From contig NW_024068262.1 of the NCBI RefSeq assembly GCF_009389715.1, forward strand, positions 1-64,000: DNA of 64,000 nucleotides. The letters run 5' to 3'. The position numbers were made by a program, and so were the translations under genes. This document shows positions 50,475-63,000 of this stretch, in pieces. Origin of the DNA: Phoenix dactylifera. Taxonomy: Eukaryota; Streptophyta; Magnoliopsida; Arecales; Arecaceae. How positions within the stretch are numbered: the stretch's first letter is position 1; every line of letters begins with the position of its first letter. The notes below the pieces were generated by a model. The model saw only the letters and a program-made list of their open reading frames with translations. It was not told the DNA's origin and did no database searches.

Positions 50475-51894
50475 CACAACAGTAAAATTAGAAAAAGCCG
50501 ACCCTTTTTTGCCGACGCTAGGGAAAAGCGTCGGCAAAATACTCTCCCGTGCCAAATTTTGTGACGCTTTTGGAGAGCGTGGAGCCTATTGAAGAATAAA
50601 CGACGCTTAAAAGCGTCGTTTATTGTACTCTAGTGGGACGACGCTTATAAGCGTCGTCTAAGCGGTCGACCCCGACGCTAAATAGCGTCGTCAAAGGCTC
50701 AAAACCTCTCCCCTACCATCCCCCGCCTTCTGATTATTGCGTGTCCAACGAGCCCCACCTCCCCCTTCGTCCTTTCCGTCTACAATATCTTCTCCGAGAA
50801 GCTATAGTCCACAGAGAGAAAGAGAGAGAGAGAGAGAGAATGGAGCTCCAAGGACCCTCCGAGCTCCGAGATCGCAGAACCCAACCATGGCGAACACCAC
50901 CTCGACCCTCCCCTCTCCCCCCTGCGCTTCCCCTCGGACGATGTCGACAGCTTCTGCTCCACTCCCTACGTCAGCGCCCCCTCCAACCCCGGCCGCGGCG
51001 GCGTCGCCGGTGGTTACTTCTTTAGCGCCCCCACCAGCCCCATGCACTTCATCCTCTCCTCCGCCGGCGGCGGCGGAGGCCGCTTCCCTTCCGACTCCCC
51101 CGACGCCTCCGTCGCCGGCTCCTTCGAGTTCGAATTCTCCGCCCGATTTCCCTCTGCTGCCGCCTTCACCACCGGATCCATGACCTCCGCCGACGAGCTC
51201 TTCCTTAACGGCCAGATCCGCCCCATGAAGCTCTGCTCCCACCTCCAGCGGCCCTAGGTCCTCGCCCTCCTCCTCGATCTCAACGAAGAAGAAGACGACG
51301 ACGATGAATCCGAGCGTCACCCGCCGGAAATGGCCGCGAGGGGGCGGGATCTAAAGCTCCGGAGCCGATCGATTCGCCGGAGGGCCAGATCCCATTCCCC
51401 GCTTCGGAACGCGCCAATCCAAATCCAAGTCCAAACCTCCGCCGCCGATTTCTCCTCCCTCCGCCTCGGCCGCCGCTGCTGCCGACTCCTCTTCTTCCGC
51501 CAATCCTCCGCCTGCCGCCGCGATCTCGGGGGCGGAGAAGGCGAAATCGAAGGATCCATCGCCACTGGTCGGCCGGTCTTCAAAGAGAACGGTGGCGAAG
51601 CCGAAGCCGGTGAACTGGGTGGGAGGCTTCCCAGCAAGCGTTAAATTTTTTTTTTAAAAAAAAATGCCATTGCCGACGCTTTTAAGCGTCGAAGGCTTAT
51701 AAAAGGAACGACGCTTAAAAGCGTCGGCATAGACCGACGACGCTTTTTTGACGCGTCGGGTTAAATCCGATCCACGCCCACCTGCCCGACGTCTGACCCA
51801 CGCTTTGCGATGCGTGGGCAGGAAATTAGCCGACGCTTAAAAGCGTCGGGAGAGACCAAAAAAAGCGTCGGGAGATACCCTTTCTTTTGTAGTG
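50475..51894 (+). mobile_element. CACTA (En/Spm) non-autonomous transposon, 1420 bp
   Basis: The right end reads TTTCTTTTGTAGTG, the reverse complement of CACTACAAAAGAAA; the left end, CACAACAGTAAAATTAG, is more decayed. TCC at 50472-50474 and 51895-51897 is the 3-bp target duplication. Both subterminal zones are packed with inverted motifs around GACGCTTTTAAGCGTC (50510-50700 and 51675-51880), the transposase-binding arrangement known for CACTA elements. The interior is a captured host gene fragment and not transposase. Confidence 0.85.
50840..51640 (+). pseudogene. Captured DUF1645 gene fragment inside the CACTA element
   Basis: One frame reads PLSPLRFPSDDVDSFC, STPYVSAPSNPGRG, GYFFSAPTSPMHFILSSA, SFEFEFSAR, TGSMTSADELFLNGQIRPMK, then after an in-frame TAG at 51255 VLALLLDLNEEEDDDDE and RRRARSHSPLRNA. 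This order (SAPTSP, FEFEF, SADELF-G-IRP, acidic stretch, arginine-rich RSLSPLR) is that of the plant DUF1645 family, whose function is not well known. The likely original start, MELQGPSEL at 50840, is in another frame, so a frameshift lies near 50865. Loss of the start frame and the stop mark it as a pseudogene. A GA-rich leader (50817-50838) was captured with it. Confidence 0.7.
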
Positions 51895-52463
51895 TCCTCA
51901 AGCCTCGACTCGAGCTAGCAGCCGAGCTTGATCACGTTTGTTTAAGCTACATCTATCCACGCATGTTGCAGAGAATCCAGGAACGCCTCACACTGGTTGG
52001 CTAGCATCAGCTATCTATCTAAACTTCCATCCATCTTCTTGGATGTCCCCATCCCTTGATCATTTCAAAGTAAACTTTGATGGCATCATGTCGATCGACC
52101 AAACGTTGGAAGGAGTTGAATTTGTGATCAGAAACCATTTCGGCAGGATGATAGCAGTAGGTGGTCGCCGTATGCCTGGTCTTACTGCAGTTGGGGCTGA
52201 GATACGGGCAGCCAATCATAAATTCAAAACGAAAACTCAAGCCAGGCACCCCGGGACGGATACAATAGGCCAAGCCCTCCCTCCCGAAGCGACAAAAATA
52301 CCCCTTCCTCGAGCCTCGACTCGAGCTAGCGGCCGGGCTCGATCACGTTTGTTTAAGCTATATCTATCCACGCATGTTGCAGAGAATCCAGGAATGCCTC
52401 ACGCTGGTTGGCTAGCATCACCTATCCATCTAAACATCCATCCATCTTCTTGGACGTCTCCAT

Positions 52464-52876
52464 CCTTTGATCATTTCAAAGTAAACTTTGATGGCAGCAT
52501 GTCGATAGACCGAACGTTGGAAGGAGTTGAATTTATGATCAGAAACCATCTCGGCGGAATGATAGTAGTAGGTGGTCGCCGTATGCGTGGTCTTACTGCA
52601 GTTGGGGCTGAGCTAGGGGCAGTCTGGGAGGGCATCTTCTTTGCAAGGTGAATGCTTAGTGCTGAGCGTATATGCCTTAAGGAGGACTCGTCAGTGATGA
52701 TTGATTGGGGGCGGAGAGTAGACAGATATGGTGATGGGCACCCTCTTATCTGCAATACTCGCAGATTGATTCAGGAGCTGAGCTTTTTTCAAGCATTACA
52801 TATGTTCCGGAAGGTGAACAATGCAGCAGAATGGGTCGCTCCTTTTGTTGTCCGGCACTCCGAAGTGATCATCTAG
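52464..52876 (+). pseudogene. LINE RNase H domain, inactivated
   Basis: KVNFDGS, GAELGAVWEGI, LKEDSSV and NNAAEWVA align with the four acidic motifs of plant LINE RNase H. The fourth aspartate is glutamate, and an in-frame TGA at 52649 splits the domain. Stop at 52874. A short A run at about 52977-52985 may be its poly(A) tail. Confidence 0.75.
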
Positions 52877-55176
52877 ACTTCCATGAGGAGTATACCATCT
52901 TCTTTGTACTCTTTACTTTCTCTTGATATGGTAGGATATACTCACGTAAGATCTATATGAATTACCATTTTTACCCCAAAAAAAATCATCCATCCATCCA
53001 TCCATCCATCCCCTCTCTTCCTCTAGACCGAGCCATCTATGATACATCCGTTTCAACAAAAAAAAAAAAAGAAAAAAAAAAGAAAAAAGAAAAAAGAAAG
53101 AAGAAGGAGATGAAGAAGGAAAAAGGAGGAAGAAGGAAGGGGGGATGGATGGATTAATGATGACTACCTCTCCGTCAAGGCTCGAGCGCACGAACCCTGC
53201 ACCCAACTTCAGCAGCGGGGCAGGCACGCACCGGCCTTTCTTACAGCCCACGAATGCAACGCATCATATCTTTGATACAGGGGAGGGCTTCTTTTGGGTC
53301 ACGCGAGCATCGCTCGTTTTGGTTTGTCCGGAATCATTAATTTCCATGGGGACCGGATGATCGATCATTCGACCTGGTGATGTGACGCAGCAACCTTCGG
53401 CATTCCTCCTTTTCCCCATCGATTGCGGCTACCTCTCTCTCTCTCTCTCTCTCTCTCTCGAGTAGCCAACCTTGTGACGCCTCCTTTTCTGAGCTCCCTC
53501 CCTCCCTCCCTCAGCCTAGATTCCCATCTTGGGATCACTCGATCATTTTTCTTTGTTTCTCAACAAACAAAAATATAGGATGACCGAACCCTGCCATGCG
53601 TTCAATTGTAACAAGCTCTTGCATTTTTCCAAATAATCCTTAATTTTCAACTCACATGACGCGACGTTGCAGCGAGGACGAGCGACGCAAACACTACACC
53701 ACTGATATCTACAATCCCAGGAGAACTACAAAACTAAGCCACAATGAAATTGCTCGGGAATAATATACTAGTATCTAGGTTGAACATCGTTCTCGTATGA
53801 AGGCACCTTTTCGTATAATCTATTCATTCATCAAAAGTTGTATCTTCTAGAATCACGATCAGTCTCTTTTGTTTATCGAAGTTTTTGGATTGCACAGCAT
53901 CTGTTCAGATGCCTTGTGAGGACGGTGACAAACAATAGATGTAGAATCTTACGGACGAAAAAAGAAATAAGGATAAAAAATAAATTTTAGATTTATGTGA
54001 AGATAAATATTCAGAATTTTAAAATTTTAAAATGTTAAATTAAAAATTTTATTAATAAAGCAACGGGGTAGGCCATGTGCTTTTGTATCCATGTATGTCC
54101 GAGGGGTGGCGCAAGGCGAGGGAAAAATCGTGTACGAGAGACGCGGCACCACATGGAAGTGGGGGCCGTTCGGAACTAAAAAGCCAACAGAGAACAAAGT
54201 CGACCGGCTGCCAAAAGCTTCTCTCTCTTTTCTTTTTTTCCTTCTCATTTCACATCCATTGTCCTGCAGCTGTTTCACGCCACCTGCCGAGGCACCGCTC
54301 GTTTTTCTTTGCTCGAGGCCGCGGTGCGGTCACCTCCGCCCTGACCGTGGCATCAAAAAGTACAAAAGAGCAGCAAAATATATTTTTTTTATTTATTAAA
54401 GAGACCAAGCAGGGTTTGTGGATAATGCTGAGATCCAGCAGCCAACCGACGCGTCTTCATGGGGAATATTAGTAGAGAAAGGCGCCAGGAGTTGGAATCT
54501 AACAACTTGAGATGCGCACAGGTCTCACGCTCCAACTACATGATGATGTTCTTTATGCACCTAGAGATCGATGAAACTTATTTTCTGCGGTAAACTTGTT
54601 AGGACTTGGTTTTTTTTATTAGTTTTCGTAATAATAGGCTTGATATTTACTTAGCTAAGATTTTGTATGGACATGACTGCTTGGCAAACAGCTTATTTAT
54701 ATTTGATATCGATAGTCCGTCTTATTCTGTGTCTTATATTCCTTCTCATGTTATGTTATTTTTTAGCCTACGAAATAGCGTGCCAGACTTATAGCCACAT
54801 TGGGCAAAATAGGATGGCAAGATTAGCTGGAGATGATCTTTTGAGCTCATTTGCTAATCTCGGCCTAGTAAATCACTATACATTCTAGGGAATTAAGTAT
54901 TTATCCTTATAATGATGATCTTATAATTGCCGAGGATAGTGGGCATTACTTGCTGCCTAGTGGGAGTGTATCACTAGAAAGATAATTCTCGAGATCTTCA
55001 TTTCCGTAGAAGCAAAGTAGAATATTCCTCGTCATTTTAAGATTAAGGAGAATCTTTTATGTATGCTCTACTAGATGATGATGACTCTACCTCTTTAAAG
55101 GAGGTGTTACATCCTACTTGCAAAGAATAGCAAGTTACTATGCAAGGTTAGTTTAGGGTTATGGAAAAGAATCAAG
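52877..55176. other. Spacer with simple repeats
   Basis: This holds (CATC)n at 52987-53010, a purine-rich run at 53055-53140, and (CT)n at 53432-53459. No gene or definable transposon was recognised. 54430-55170 has short frames without family features. Confidence 0.5.
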
Positions 55177-56029
55177 TGTAACAACTCAAAAATATTTTGG
55201 GGTTACTTAGTCCTGTATATAACTACCCAAGATCTTCTTGGCGAATAACCGATGTGGGACTAAACATACACCTGTACGGGATCTTACATACTCCCCCCAT
55301 TCAAGCCCTGATGTCTTATCAAGCTAAGAGTTCCAATTCATTCAAATCTAATCACAAGCACTACGACCATCATATGGTAAATCTCCATGAACTCATACTA
55401 CAATGTCTCCTAGTCTCTAATACTATTTGTAACAGTCTAGAACCTCATCCAAAAAGGCTAGCCGAAAGATATTTTTTAAATTTTTTAGTTCTGTATAAGT
55501 ATCCAAGCTCTCCTCGGTGAATAACCAACATAGGAATAAACACACGCCTGCACGGATCTTCACATACTCCTCTCATTCAAGCTCTGATGTCCTCGTCAGG
55601 GTAAGGATCCAAATCCATTCAAATCTAATTATAAGTATCACGATCGGCCCATGGTCAGCTTTAATGAGCCCATGCTGCAGTGTCCCTTATTCCATATAGG
55701 CAATGGATCGAGTTCGCTCTGATACCATTTGTCACAACTTAGAATCTCATCCAAAATGGCTAGTTAGAAGGTATACTTTGAGTTTTTTAGTCCTGTATAA
55801 ATATCCAAAATTTTTCTGATGAATAACCGATGTGAGACTAAATACACACCCATATGAGTCCTCACATACTCCTCCGATTTAAACTCCAACGTCCTCATTA
55901 GGCTAAGGGTCTAAATCATTCAAATTTAATCACAAACATCACGATCGACCCGTGGTTAGCCTCAATGAGCTCATACTGCAATGTTCTTTAGTCCATATGG
56001 GTAATGGACTGGGTTTGCTCTGTACCATT
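55177..56029 (-). mobile_element. TRIM-like miniature LTR elements in tandem, three units
   Basis: Units start with TGT(A/C)AC at 55177, 55428 and 55730 and end before 56030, with spacings of 251, 302 and 300 bases. Each starts with an LTR-like block of about 130 bp containing 'ataaccgatgtgggactaa' variants and ending 'cctcacata'. A purine tract complement 'ctcccccc' or similar follows, then about 160 bp, then 'gctctgataccattt', the complement of the tRNA-Met primer site plus two or three bases. So LTRs and internal parts alternate head to tail, as produced by recombination between miniature LTR elements. Confidence 0.75.
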
Positions 56030-57012
56030 TGTCATGCCCCAAACCCAATACCGTAGTTCGACTATGAGACACGGCCGCATACTTTCTAGAGCAAAATGCT
56101 AGAAAATTTGCAAAGCCTAAAAATTTATTACAACCTCAATATCAATTCCACTAGTATAAGTTATACTTATATATGCATCCATCATACTATCAATCACAAG
56201 CATACATGATCAAAATATGGCTTAATAAAGAAACCATCATAAAATAATTTTTACATCTTACTTAACTTGATCATTAGCATATCATATATATGTGTACAAA
56301 ATATCTATAATCATGCAAGTGAGTATACAAGGATTCTTACCTCTTTGCTGACGGCCCATACAGACTAATCACATGCCCACACTGTAATCTATGAATCGAG
56401 GCAAGTAGAACCATGCTCAACGTCTTCTTGCCCAGAAAATTGCTCTCCTACAAAACTAAGTTAAGAATTAGAGACAGGAGAGAGAAAATAAGGAAAGACG
56501 AAGAGAGATGTGAGGCCCTGTCTTCTTCCCAAAATAGTGGAAAGTCGTCAACAATGCTTGTGGTCGGTGACCCCCAGCGGCCGACGACTCCGGATGGTGT
56601 CGGTGGCGTACCATGCCCGATGATGACCGTCAAAATGGAAGACAAGAAGTATCAAAATAGGAAAAACTTTGCCTGTGATCAATCTGGTGATCATCCCCAG
56701 ATTCAAAGGAGCGAACGATGGCTGCAGTAGTGTCTAGGGTCAAGGGACCTATGACCGACGTTGACCGGCGCCGGCAGCACCAATTTCATCAAAGAAACAT
56801 GGGTTTTGACCTCTTAAATTGAGAAAATCAAGCATTCGCATGGCCGAAGCTTTGGCCATGGTCTCCGACCACTACGAGGGATCGGAGGATGACCCTAGCA
56901 GCAAGCACCGGCGATGGAAACAACCAAAATCAAGAAAAACATAGGTTTGACTAGTCAAAACAGAGAAAATAGAGCTTTTCTCCTCTTGGCCAAAATCCGG
57001 CTCCTAACAACC

Positions 57013-57049
<37 letters not shown>

Positions 57050-57238
57050 GCTCAAGGGGTTCAGATCCTTACCTCGTTTTCTGGCGATGTTTGGCTGTAG
57101 TGGAAGAAGACTCCCATCGGGAGTCCTGTTCCTCTCCAAGCATGTGCGCAGCATATGCCGATAATTTTTTTTTGGCCCAAATTAGCTGGGCCGATCAAGT
57201 GGACTAGGCCCAATTTGCTTAAAGGGTCGAGTATCACA
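56030..57238 (-). repeat. Dispersed 1.2-1.5 kb repeat family, copy B (possible solo LTR)
   Basis: It opens TGTCATGCCCCAAACCC and closes GGGTCGAGTATCACA. These TG...CA ends are imperfectly inverted and resemble the termini of many plant LTRs. It matches copy A (30653-32118) in reverse orientation along most of its length and carries (GA)n at 57015-57042. No coding potential is recognised. It abuts the copia remnant on one side and the TRIM array on the other. Confidence 0.65.
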
Positions 57239-57239
57239 T

Positions 57240-58660
57240 CCAGTACAAGAGTTGATTGATCTTCTACTTGGGTGCGAGGTCATTGGAAACATGTGGTCTT
57301 AAAGATCAAGCACATGGCCAATGGATTAATTGACAAGTATATGGCCCATCTTGTGATGAAAGCATACAACCAACAGGAGACTATAAATTATGATGTGTCA
57401 TTAGCTCCAATAGTGGGACTTATCTCAATTCTTACTCTAACCATTATCATATATCAGTTTTAGAGCTCTGTCAAATGGATTTTAAAATTTCATTTATCAT
57501 TGGAGAATTAAACGAAAAGATTTGTATAGATGAACCTGTTGGTTTGAGGTTGAGGGATAAGAGCACAAAGTTTGGAAGTTCAAATATTTCATCTATGGCC
57601 TAAGACAACCATCTAAGTAGTGGTATCTCAAAATTTCATAAGGCCATTATCTTATATGGGTTTATGATGATTGAGGAATATCATTGCGTGTATTTGAAGC
57701 AGTCCAAGAAAAGCATGCTTATCCTTTTTTTTGTATGTTGATGACATTTTATTACCTAATGATGTTGAGATAATTACCACCACTAAAGAGTGGTTATCCT
57801 CTAATTTTGAGATGAAAGACATTAGTAAAGAGAATCTTATGTTTGGAGTTGAGATCCTGAGGAAGATACTAAAGCAGTTTCAAATCATAATTCCAAACCT
57901 ATTGAAACTCCCGCGGAGAAGGAGCATACTTTGAGCCTTGATCTTCGCCCTATGACTAATTTCTGAAAGGAAATAGATGGCTAAGATGCCATGTGTGAGT
58001 GTTGTTGGAAGTCCGATATATGTTGTATTCCTCACTCCACCTGATAAATGCTTGCCATTGGGTTAGTAAATCATTGCCACAGTAATGCAAGATTTGTTCG
58101 TTTAATGGTGATAAGGAGGATTTGTGGTATCTTCATGGCGCCACTAATTGCAAGCTTTTCTATCATGGTAGAGATCCATGTGTAAGATGATACAGCAATG
58201 CAGATTAGGGTGGTGACTGGGATGAGCATAAATCTACTTCAGTTATGCATTCTTGCTCGATGATGGTGCCATCTGTTGGAGCAACAAGAGACAATAATAC
58301 CTTATCCACTATGAAGATTGAGTATATTGTCTTGTATGGGGTAGTATAGGAGGTTATTTTGGTTGAGGAGATTCTTTATGCAACTATAGTCGTAGCTCGT
58401 GTGGTTGAACCTGCAATGATCCGTTGTGATAGCATAGTTGCCTTGGCTCATGTGAAGGATCTATATATCATGGGAAGACCAAAAACATTGACATTCATTT
58501 ACTACATTTGGGACATTGATGCACGTTGTAAGGTAGTCTTGGAGTATATTTCGATGGAAAGAAGGATGCTTGTAGACGCTTTAACTAAGCCTATAACTAT
58601 GGTTGCCTGAGCCTGCTAGACTAATGTTAAGAGTGTGGGACTTTCTCCTTTGGCGCGAAT
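57240..58660 (+). pseudogene. Ty1/copia pol remnant (reverse transcriptase and RNase H)
   Basis: In order: an ELIDLL...VIGNMW piece, then KIKHMANGLIDKYMAHLVMK and AYNQQETINYD (RT start), MYVDDILLPNDVE (the YVDD active site), WLSSNFEMKDISKENLMFGV, a DWGGDWDEHKST-like RNase H piece near 58215, and at the end a CDSIVALAH...ALTKPI motif. This is the normal copia pol order. Multiple stops and frameshifts make it inactive. No integrase or gag was seen to its left. Confidence 0.8.
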
Positions 58661-59822
58661 CCAGCATTTGATCGCCCACCGCTTGGTCCGAGATCCGCGA
58701 ACATGAATGGACGAGTACGACGGAGTTCGAACGCTTTGAGAGCTGTGCGATGGGTGATTCAACGTACGGTGGATTCATGCCAAGGAGGTTGCATCCTTCT
58801 TCTTTTTTGTTTTTCTTTCTTTCTTAATCTTTGTTTTGGGTAAGCTCTAAACATGTGGTTAGCTGCGACACCTGTACTCGGTCCATCGATAAATGGGGAC
58901 ACAAATTACAAATTCTTCAACGTGACTCCACCCGTCACCACTGGGAGATTGCAAAGCCAAAAGGCAGCATGCGTATCGACAGAATCGATCGTCGTTTATT
59001 TTTTTTTTTTTTGGTACAAGAATCGTTTGCTGCTGGTTGGCCTCAGGGAAGGCTTGAAGTAGGTGAAGAATACCGCAAGTGATGTGACGCATCAACCAGC
59101 TACACTTAATTCTTTTTTTCTTTTCTTCATGACAAAAACGAAAACTCAAGAGCAATAAAATCATTTCCGGAGCTCGTCCTCTTTATAATTTTACAATCAA
59201 TAATATAATATACATTATTTCTGGAGCTCAGACCTCTCTGTCTCTGTCTCTGTCTCTGTCTCTGTCTCTCTCGCATCTGCAACCGTGTCGCGTTTGGCAG
59301 TTAGCCCTGGCTGTTTGCGTGTTTGGTTGATGCGTGCTGCTGCGGTGGCTCCCCCTGTGTGTGTTCCCATACAAGCATTTCAGAGTGGAGGCGTCTCTCC
59401 CTCTCTCTCTCTCTCTGCTTTCGCTGGGACTGAGACTGGGGCTGTGGGACAGGAGAAAGGGGAAGCGCCTGCCCCAAGCGCTGGGGCGGACAAATCTGGT
59501 TAATAATCGTATATATCAACCAGGTCCTAAGACGACGCTGCTGGAGAAGAGGAGGAGCAAAAGCAGAGGATTCCTTCCGATAAGAAATCTGTCTCTTTTG
59601 CTGGGGATGGCTGGAATTTGATCGAGGGAGAGGGGGAGAGAGAGAGAGAGAGATTGAGAGAGAGAAAGGTTTTCGGCGCCTTCCCTGGCTGCTCGCTGAT
59701 CCGGGCCGTGAAGTTTTCACGTCCCAGCGTTGGATTATGCATCGGGGGGCCTTTTGGATGGAGCGTGGCTGGAAAGGTGGTTCCTTTTGTTGGTACCTTA
59801 TGGCCTGAGAGAGAGAGAGAGT

Positions 59823-59884
<62 letters not shown>

Positions 59885-60062
59885 CATCTGGGTTTGTGGC
59901 CCAAGGGGCGGTTTGGTCGGAAAGATGGCTTCCTGCTGGCCTCTCATGGCGGTCTTGGACTGACGAGTGCGTCCCAGTGTGGAATTGGCGAGCTGGTTTT
60001 CGGGTGCGGTGCCGTGGCAGATGGGCTGGGCGTATAAGGTGGGAAAGGGAGAGACACAGAGC
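58661..60062. promoter_or_regulatory. Upstream region and GA-rich leader of the receptor kinase gene
   Basis: No gene was recognised in 58661-59600. Simple repeats crowd the last kilobase: (GTCTCT)n at 59239-59270, (CT)n at 59396-59417, (GA)n at 59635-59652 and 59807-59882. GA/CT tracts just upstream of the ATG at 60063 are common in plant 5' leaders and could bind GAGA-type factors, but this is inferred only. Confidence 0.5.
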
Positions 60063-63000
60063 ATGGAGAGGAGGGTTCCGGGCTTCCCTTTTTGGATGCT
60101 TGGCTTGCTGCTATGGGCAGGGCCGCTGGTGTCTGCAGCTACTCTTTCACCCTCTGGTATAAACTATGAAGGTCGGTGGATCTTGAGCTTTCGTTCTCTT
60201 TCTTTTGCTTTGCTTTGCTTTGTTTTTATTTTTATTTTTTTGAGCTTCAGATCGTTACTTTTTTTCCTTTGAACAAGAACAACTATCAGGACAATGAAAC
60301 CCATGTGTCCAAGGCGTTTGATTTTGCTTCTTCTACAAATGCAGTTGTTGCGTTGATGGCCATAAGAATGGAACTAATCGACCCATATAATGTTCTGGAG
60401 AATTGGGATATCAACTCGGTAGATCCATGTAGCTGGAGGATGGTTACCTGCTCTGCTGATGGATATGTTTCTGCTATGTAAGACAAAGATGCCACTTTTC
60501 ACGGCATCTGACCATTTTCCTCATTTGCATATCATTTGGTAACTGCCGCTCCTCGTTCTCTTTGTTATGTTTTTTTTTTTCTCTAATTAATTGCCAGAGG
60601 AATGCCCAGCCAACGCTTATCTGGGACTTTATCGCCAGGGATTGGAAATCTTACGAATCTGCAGTCCGTGTAAGTGGGCCGACCAGCCTTATATCTGAAT
60701 GCTAAAGTTTAATGTAGACTATCCCCCGACATCTTGGTGTAAAACAATCCTATTCATTAAGATATAAAAGGCCCATCCATGTAATGCAAGCCATTGGCAA
60801 GACAAAATTCTCTCTTCCCATTCCGGAGCTGAAAGTTTAATATTCACCATTTTGCTGTTGAGATTTATTGATGCCTTTAGCTTGTACGTTTCTGTGGCAA
60901 ATGAGGTGTGCCATCTGTTTCTATAGGCTTCTGCAGAATAATGCGATTTCTGGACCTATCCCTGCCGATATCGGCAAGTTGGAGAAGCTCCAGACACTGG
61001 ACCTTTCCAACAATCAGTTCGATGGCGGAGTACCGAGTTCATTAGGAGAGCTGAGCAATCTGAATTATCTGTAAGATTTAGAAATTTCTTACTGTTCTTC
61101 CTAAACAGACTGATTATTTAAGCTGGTAGAATGATCCTGTATTTTGCTGCTAATCTTATGTACATGGAAGCTTGCCAATATTTTTGATCTCTTTTATGTT
61201 CTGGTTTGGGCAAGCTAGGCGACTGAACAACAACAGCTTATCTGGACCTTGCCCTGATTCATTGTCCAACATCAAAGGTCTCACTCTTCTGTATGTCCTT
61301 GTGTCCTCTAACTCTTCGTCCTTTCCTCAAGCTATATGGATATGTATAGTTTTCCTTCTTTCTTTTTTCCCAGCTTAAATTCGTGAGATCATCATTAAAG
61401 TTGATTTTGATTGTAGGGACCTTTCATATAACAATTTGAGTGGTTCCTTGCTCAATATATCTGCAAGAACTTTCAAGTAAGTTGTTCTTTTTCTTCGATC
61501 CCTTTTCTCATTTCATTACTTATGGAGTCACAGGTTAAAATTGCAATGTATCACTAAGTTGTTGTGATTCCTGAATTTGCTGCCAGTATTGTTGGAAATC
61601 CTCTGATATGTGGGTCAAACGCCGGAGACAATTGCTCTTCTTTGTCTCTGGACCCAATTTCATATCCACCAGACGATCTGAAGGGTGTGTATTTAAAATT
61701 GATATGACTGACGGAGAATTTTTATTCTCCCAGATAATGAGTGAACACTTCAGTAAATTTTCTCTGATGATTATTCTAATCAATAGGCATCTTGGGTTTC
61801 TCAGCTCAGCCACAGCCTCAAGTGACGAGAAACCATCATGTCGCTATTGCATCTGGTGCAAGTATTGGTTCTGTTACTTTAATAGTCATTGCTGCTGGCT
61901 TGCTTCTTTGGTGGCGGCATAGACACAATCAACAGATTTTCTTTGATGTAAATGGTAAGTTTTTTTTTTCAATTTGAATTTCGTCTAATTTTCTTCTCCA
62001 TTCTCTAAAAAGTTGTTTGGTTTGAGTTTTAAGCTTAATGTAAACTCACCATGTCAATGGTCTGTATTCATATGTCACCGTGCAGTGCCATAAAAATAAT
62101 TAATGAGCTCCTAATCTTGTACATTGTTCCTTTGTTTTTTTCTTTTTTTTTGACATTTATGCAAACAGTAACACATCATATATCATTCCTTTGCTAGTCC
62201 AATGTCAGCATGGTGCGCAAGGACTTGTTCTGTGTTAAGTGCTGATAATTGGTATGCACTGCCACAAAAGGATGCTTGGCACTATCTTTTTGCAACCAAC
62301 ATTCTGACTAATGCTATGAGAACTCCCTCTTCTTTTCTCCTTTCTTTATTTAATCTAGGAAACTTTCAATTGATTACTTATTGGCGGAGGCCATTTTCTA
62401 AATACTCAAGTAATGCTTTTATTTCATCTAAGTAAGCCTAACATCATAAACCAACACCAATACATGCATTGATTGGTTATAAAATTTCTGAAGATTTGTG
62501 CTAAACTATTATGAAATGTTCAAGATAAACTAATATGAGCTGGCAGTATATTAATTCAAACAAGCAATGACAAATAAAACAAGCTTAAAAAAATATACAG
62601 CGTGGATACTTAAAAATCATACAATCTGTTCGTGATATTAAATTTAAGGTCTATCATAAATGCAGGGATGAGATTCTGTCACTGCACATGGTTTTAAGAA
62701 AGCTGGGCACATGAATGCACCCCTACCCATCCTCTGACTACGCATAGAAGTGACAGATGTGCAGGATTGATAAGGTATATATAAAAACATATTCTATCAG
62801 TCCCAAAGAGAGCACATATTACTAAAACATGCGTAAAGCATATGGAACAGAGATCTTCTAGTCAGATAAGAGAATCAAAGTATTTCCACTTCAACAATAG
62901 ATTAACCAAACCAAATGGCAATTAAGCATGTAAAGGGGATAGAAACCTAGCTTAGGTTACAACAAAACGCACAATCCTGTGTAACCTTAGTTGTAACTTA

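Larger units (their letters stand above)
49997..52700 (+). repeat. Tandem array of three approx. 400-bp LINE-fragment units, split by a CACTA element
   Basis: The units start near 'ccaatca(g/t)aaattca' (49997, 50378, 52213). Each contains 'cctcgactcgagctagc', 'gatcacgtttgtttaagcta', and an RNase H piece (HFKVNFDG...TLEGVEFVI...GLTAVGAE) at about 50217-50370, 52052-52206 and 52464-52620. After removing the CACTA element, the spacing is 381 and 412 bases. Only the third unit continues into the rest of RNase H, so the array arose by duplication from that end. Confidence 0.85.

Noticed and set aside
50737-51183. Proline/serine-rich 148-codon frame
   Set aside because: It is an alternative frame of the captured DUF1645 fragment, which is recognisable in another frame.
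54430-55170. Possible retroelement-like phrases
   Set aside because: No motif was firm enough to assign a class.
59285-59963. Several short frames near the receptor kinase leader
   Set aside because: They are made of GA/CT microsatellite translation and lie before the signal-peptide ATG.
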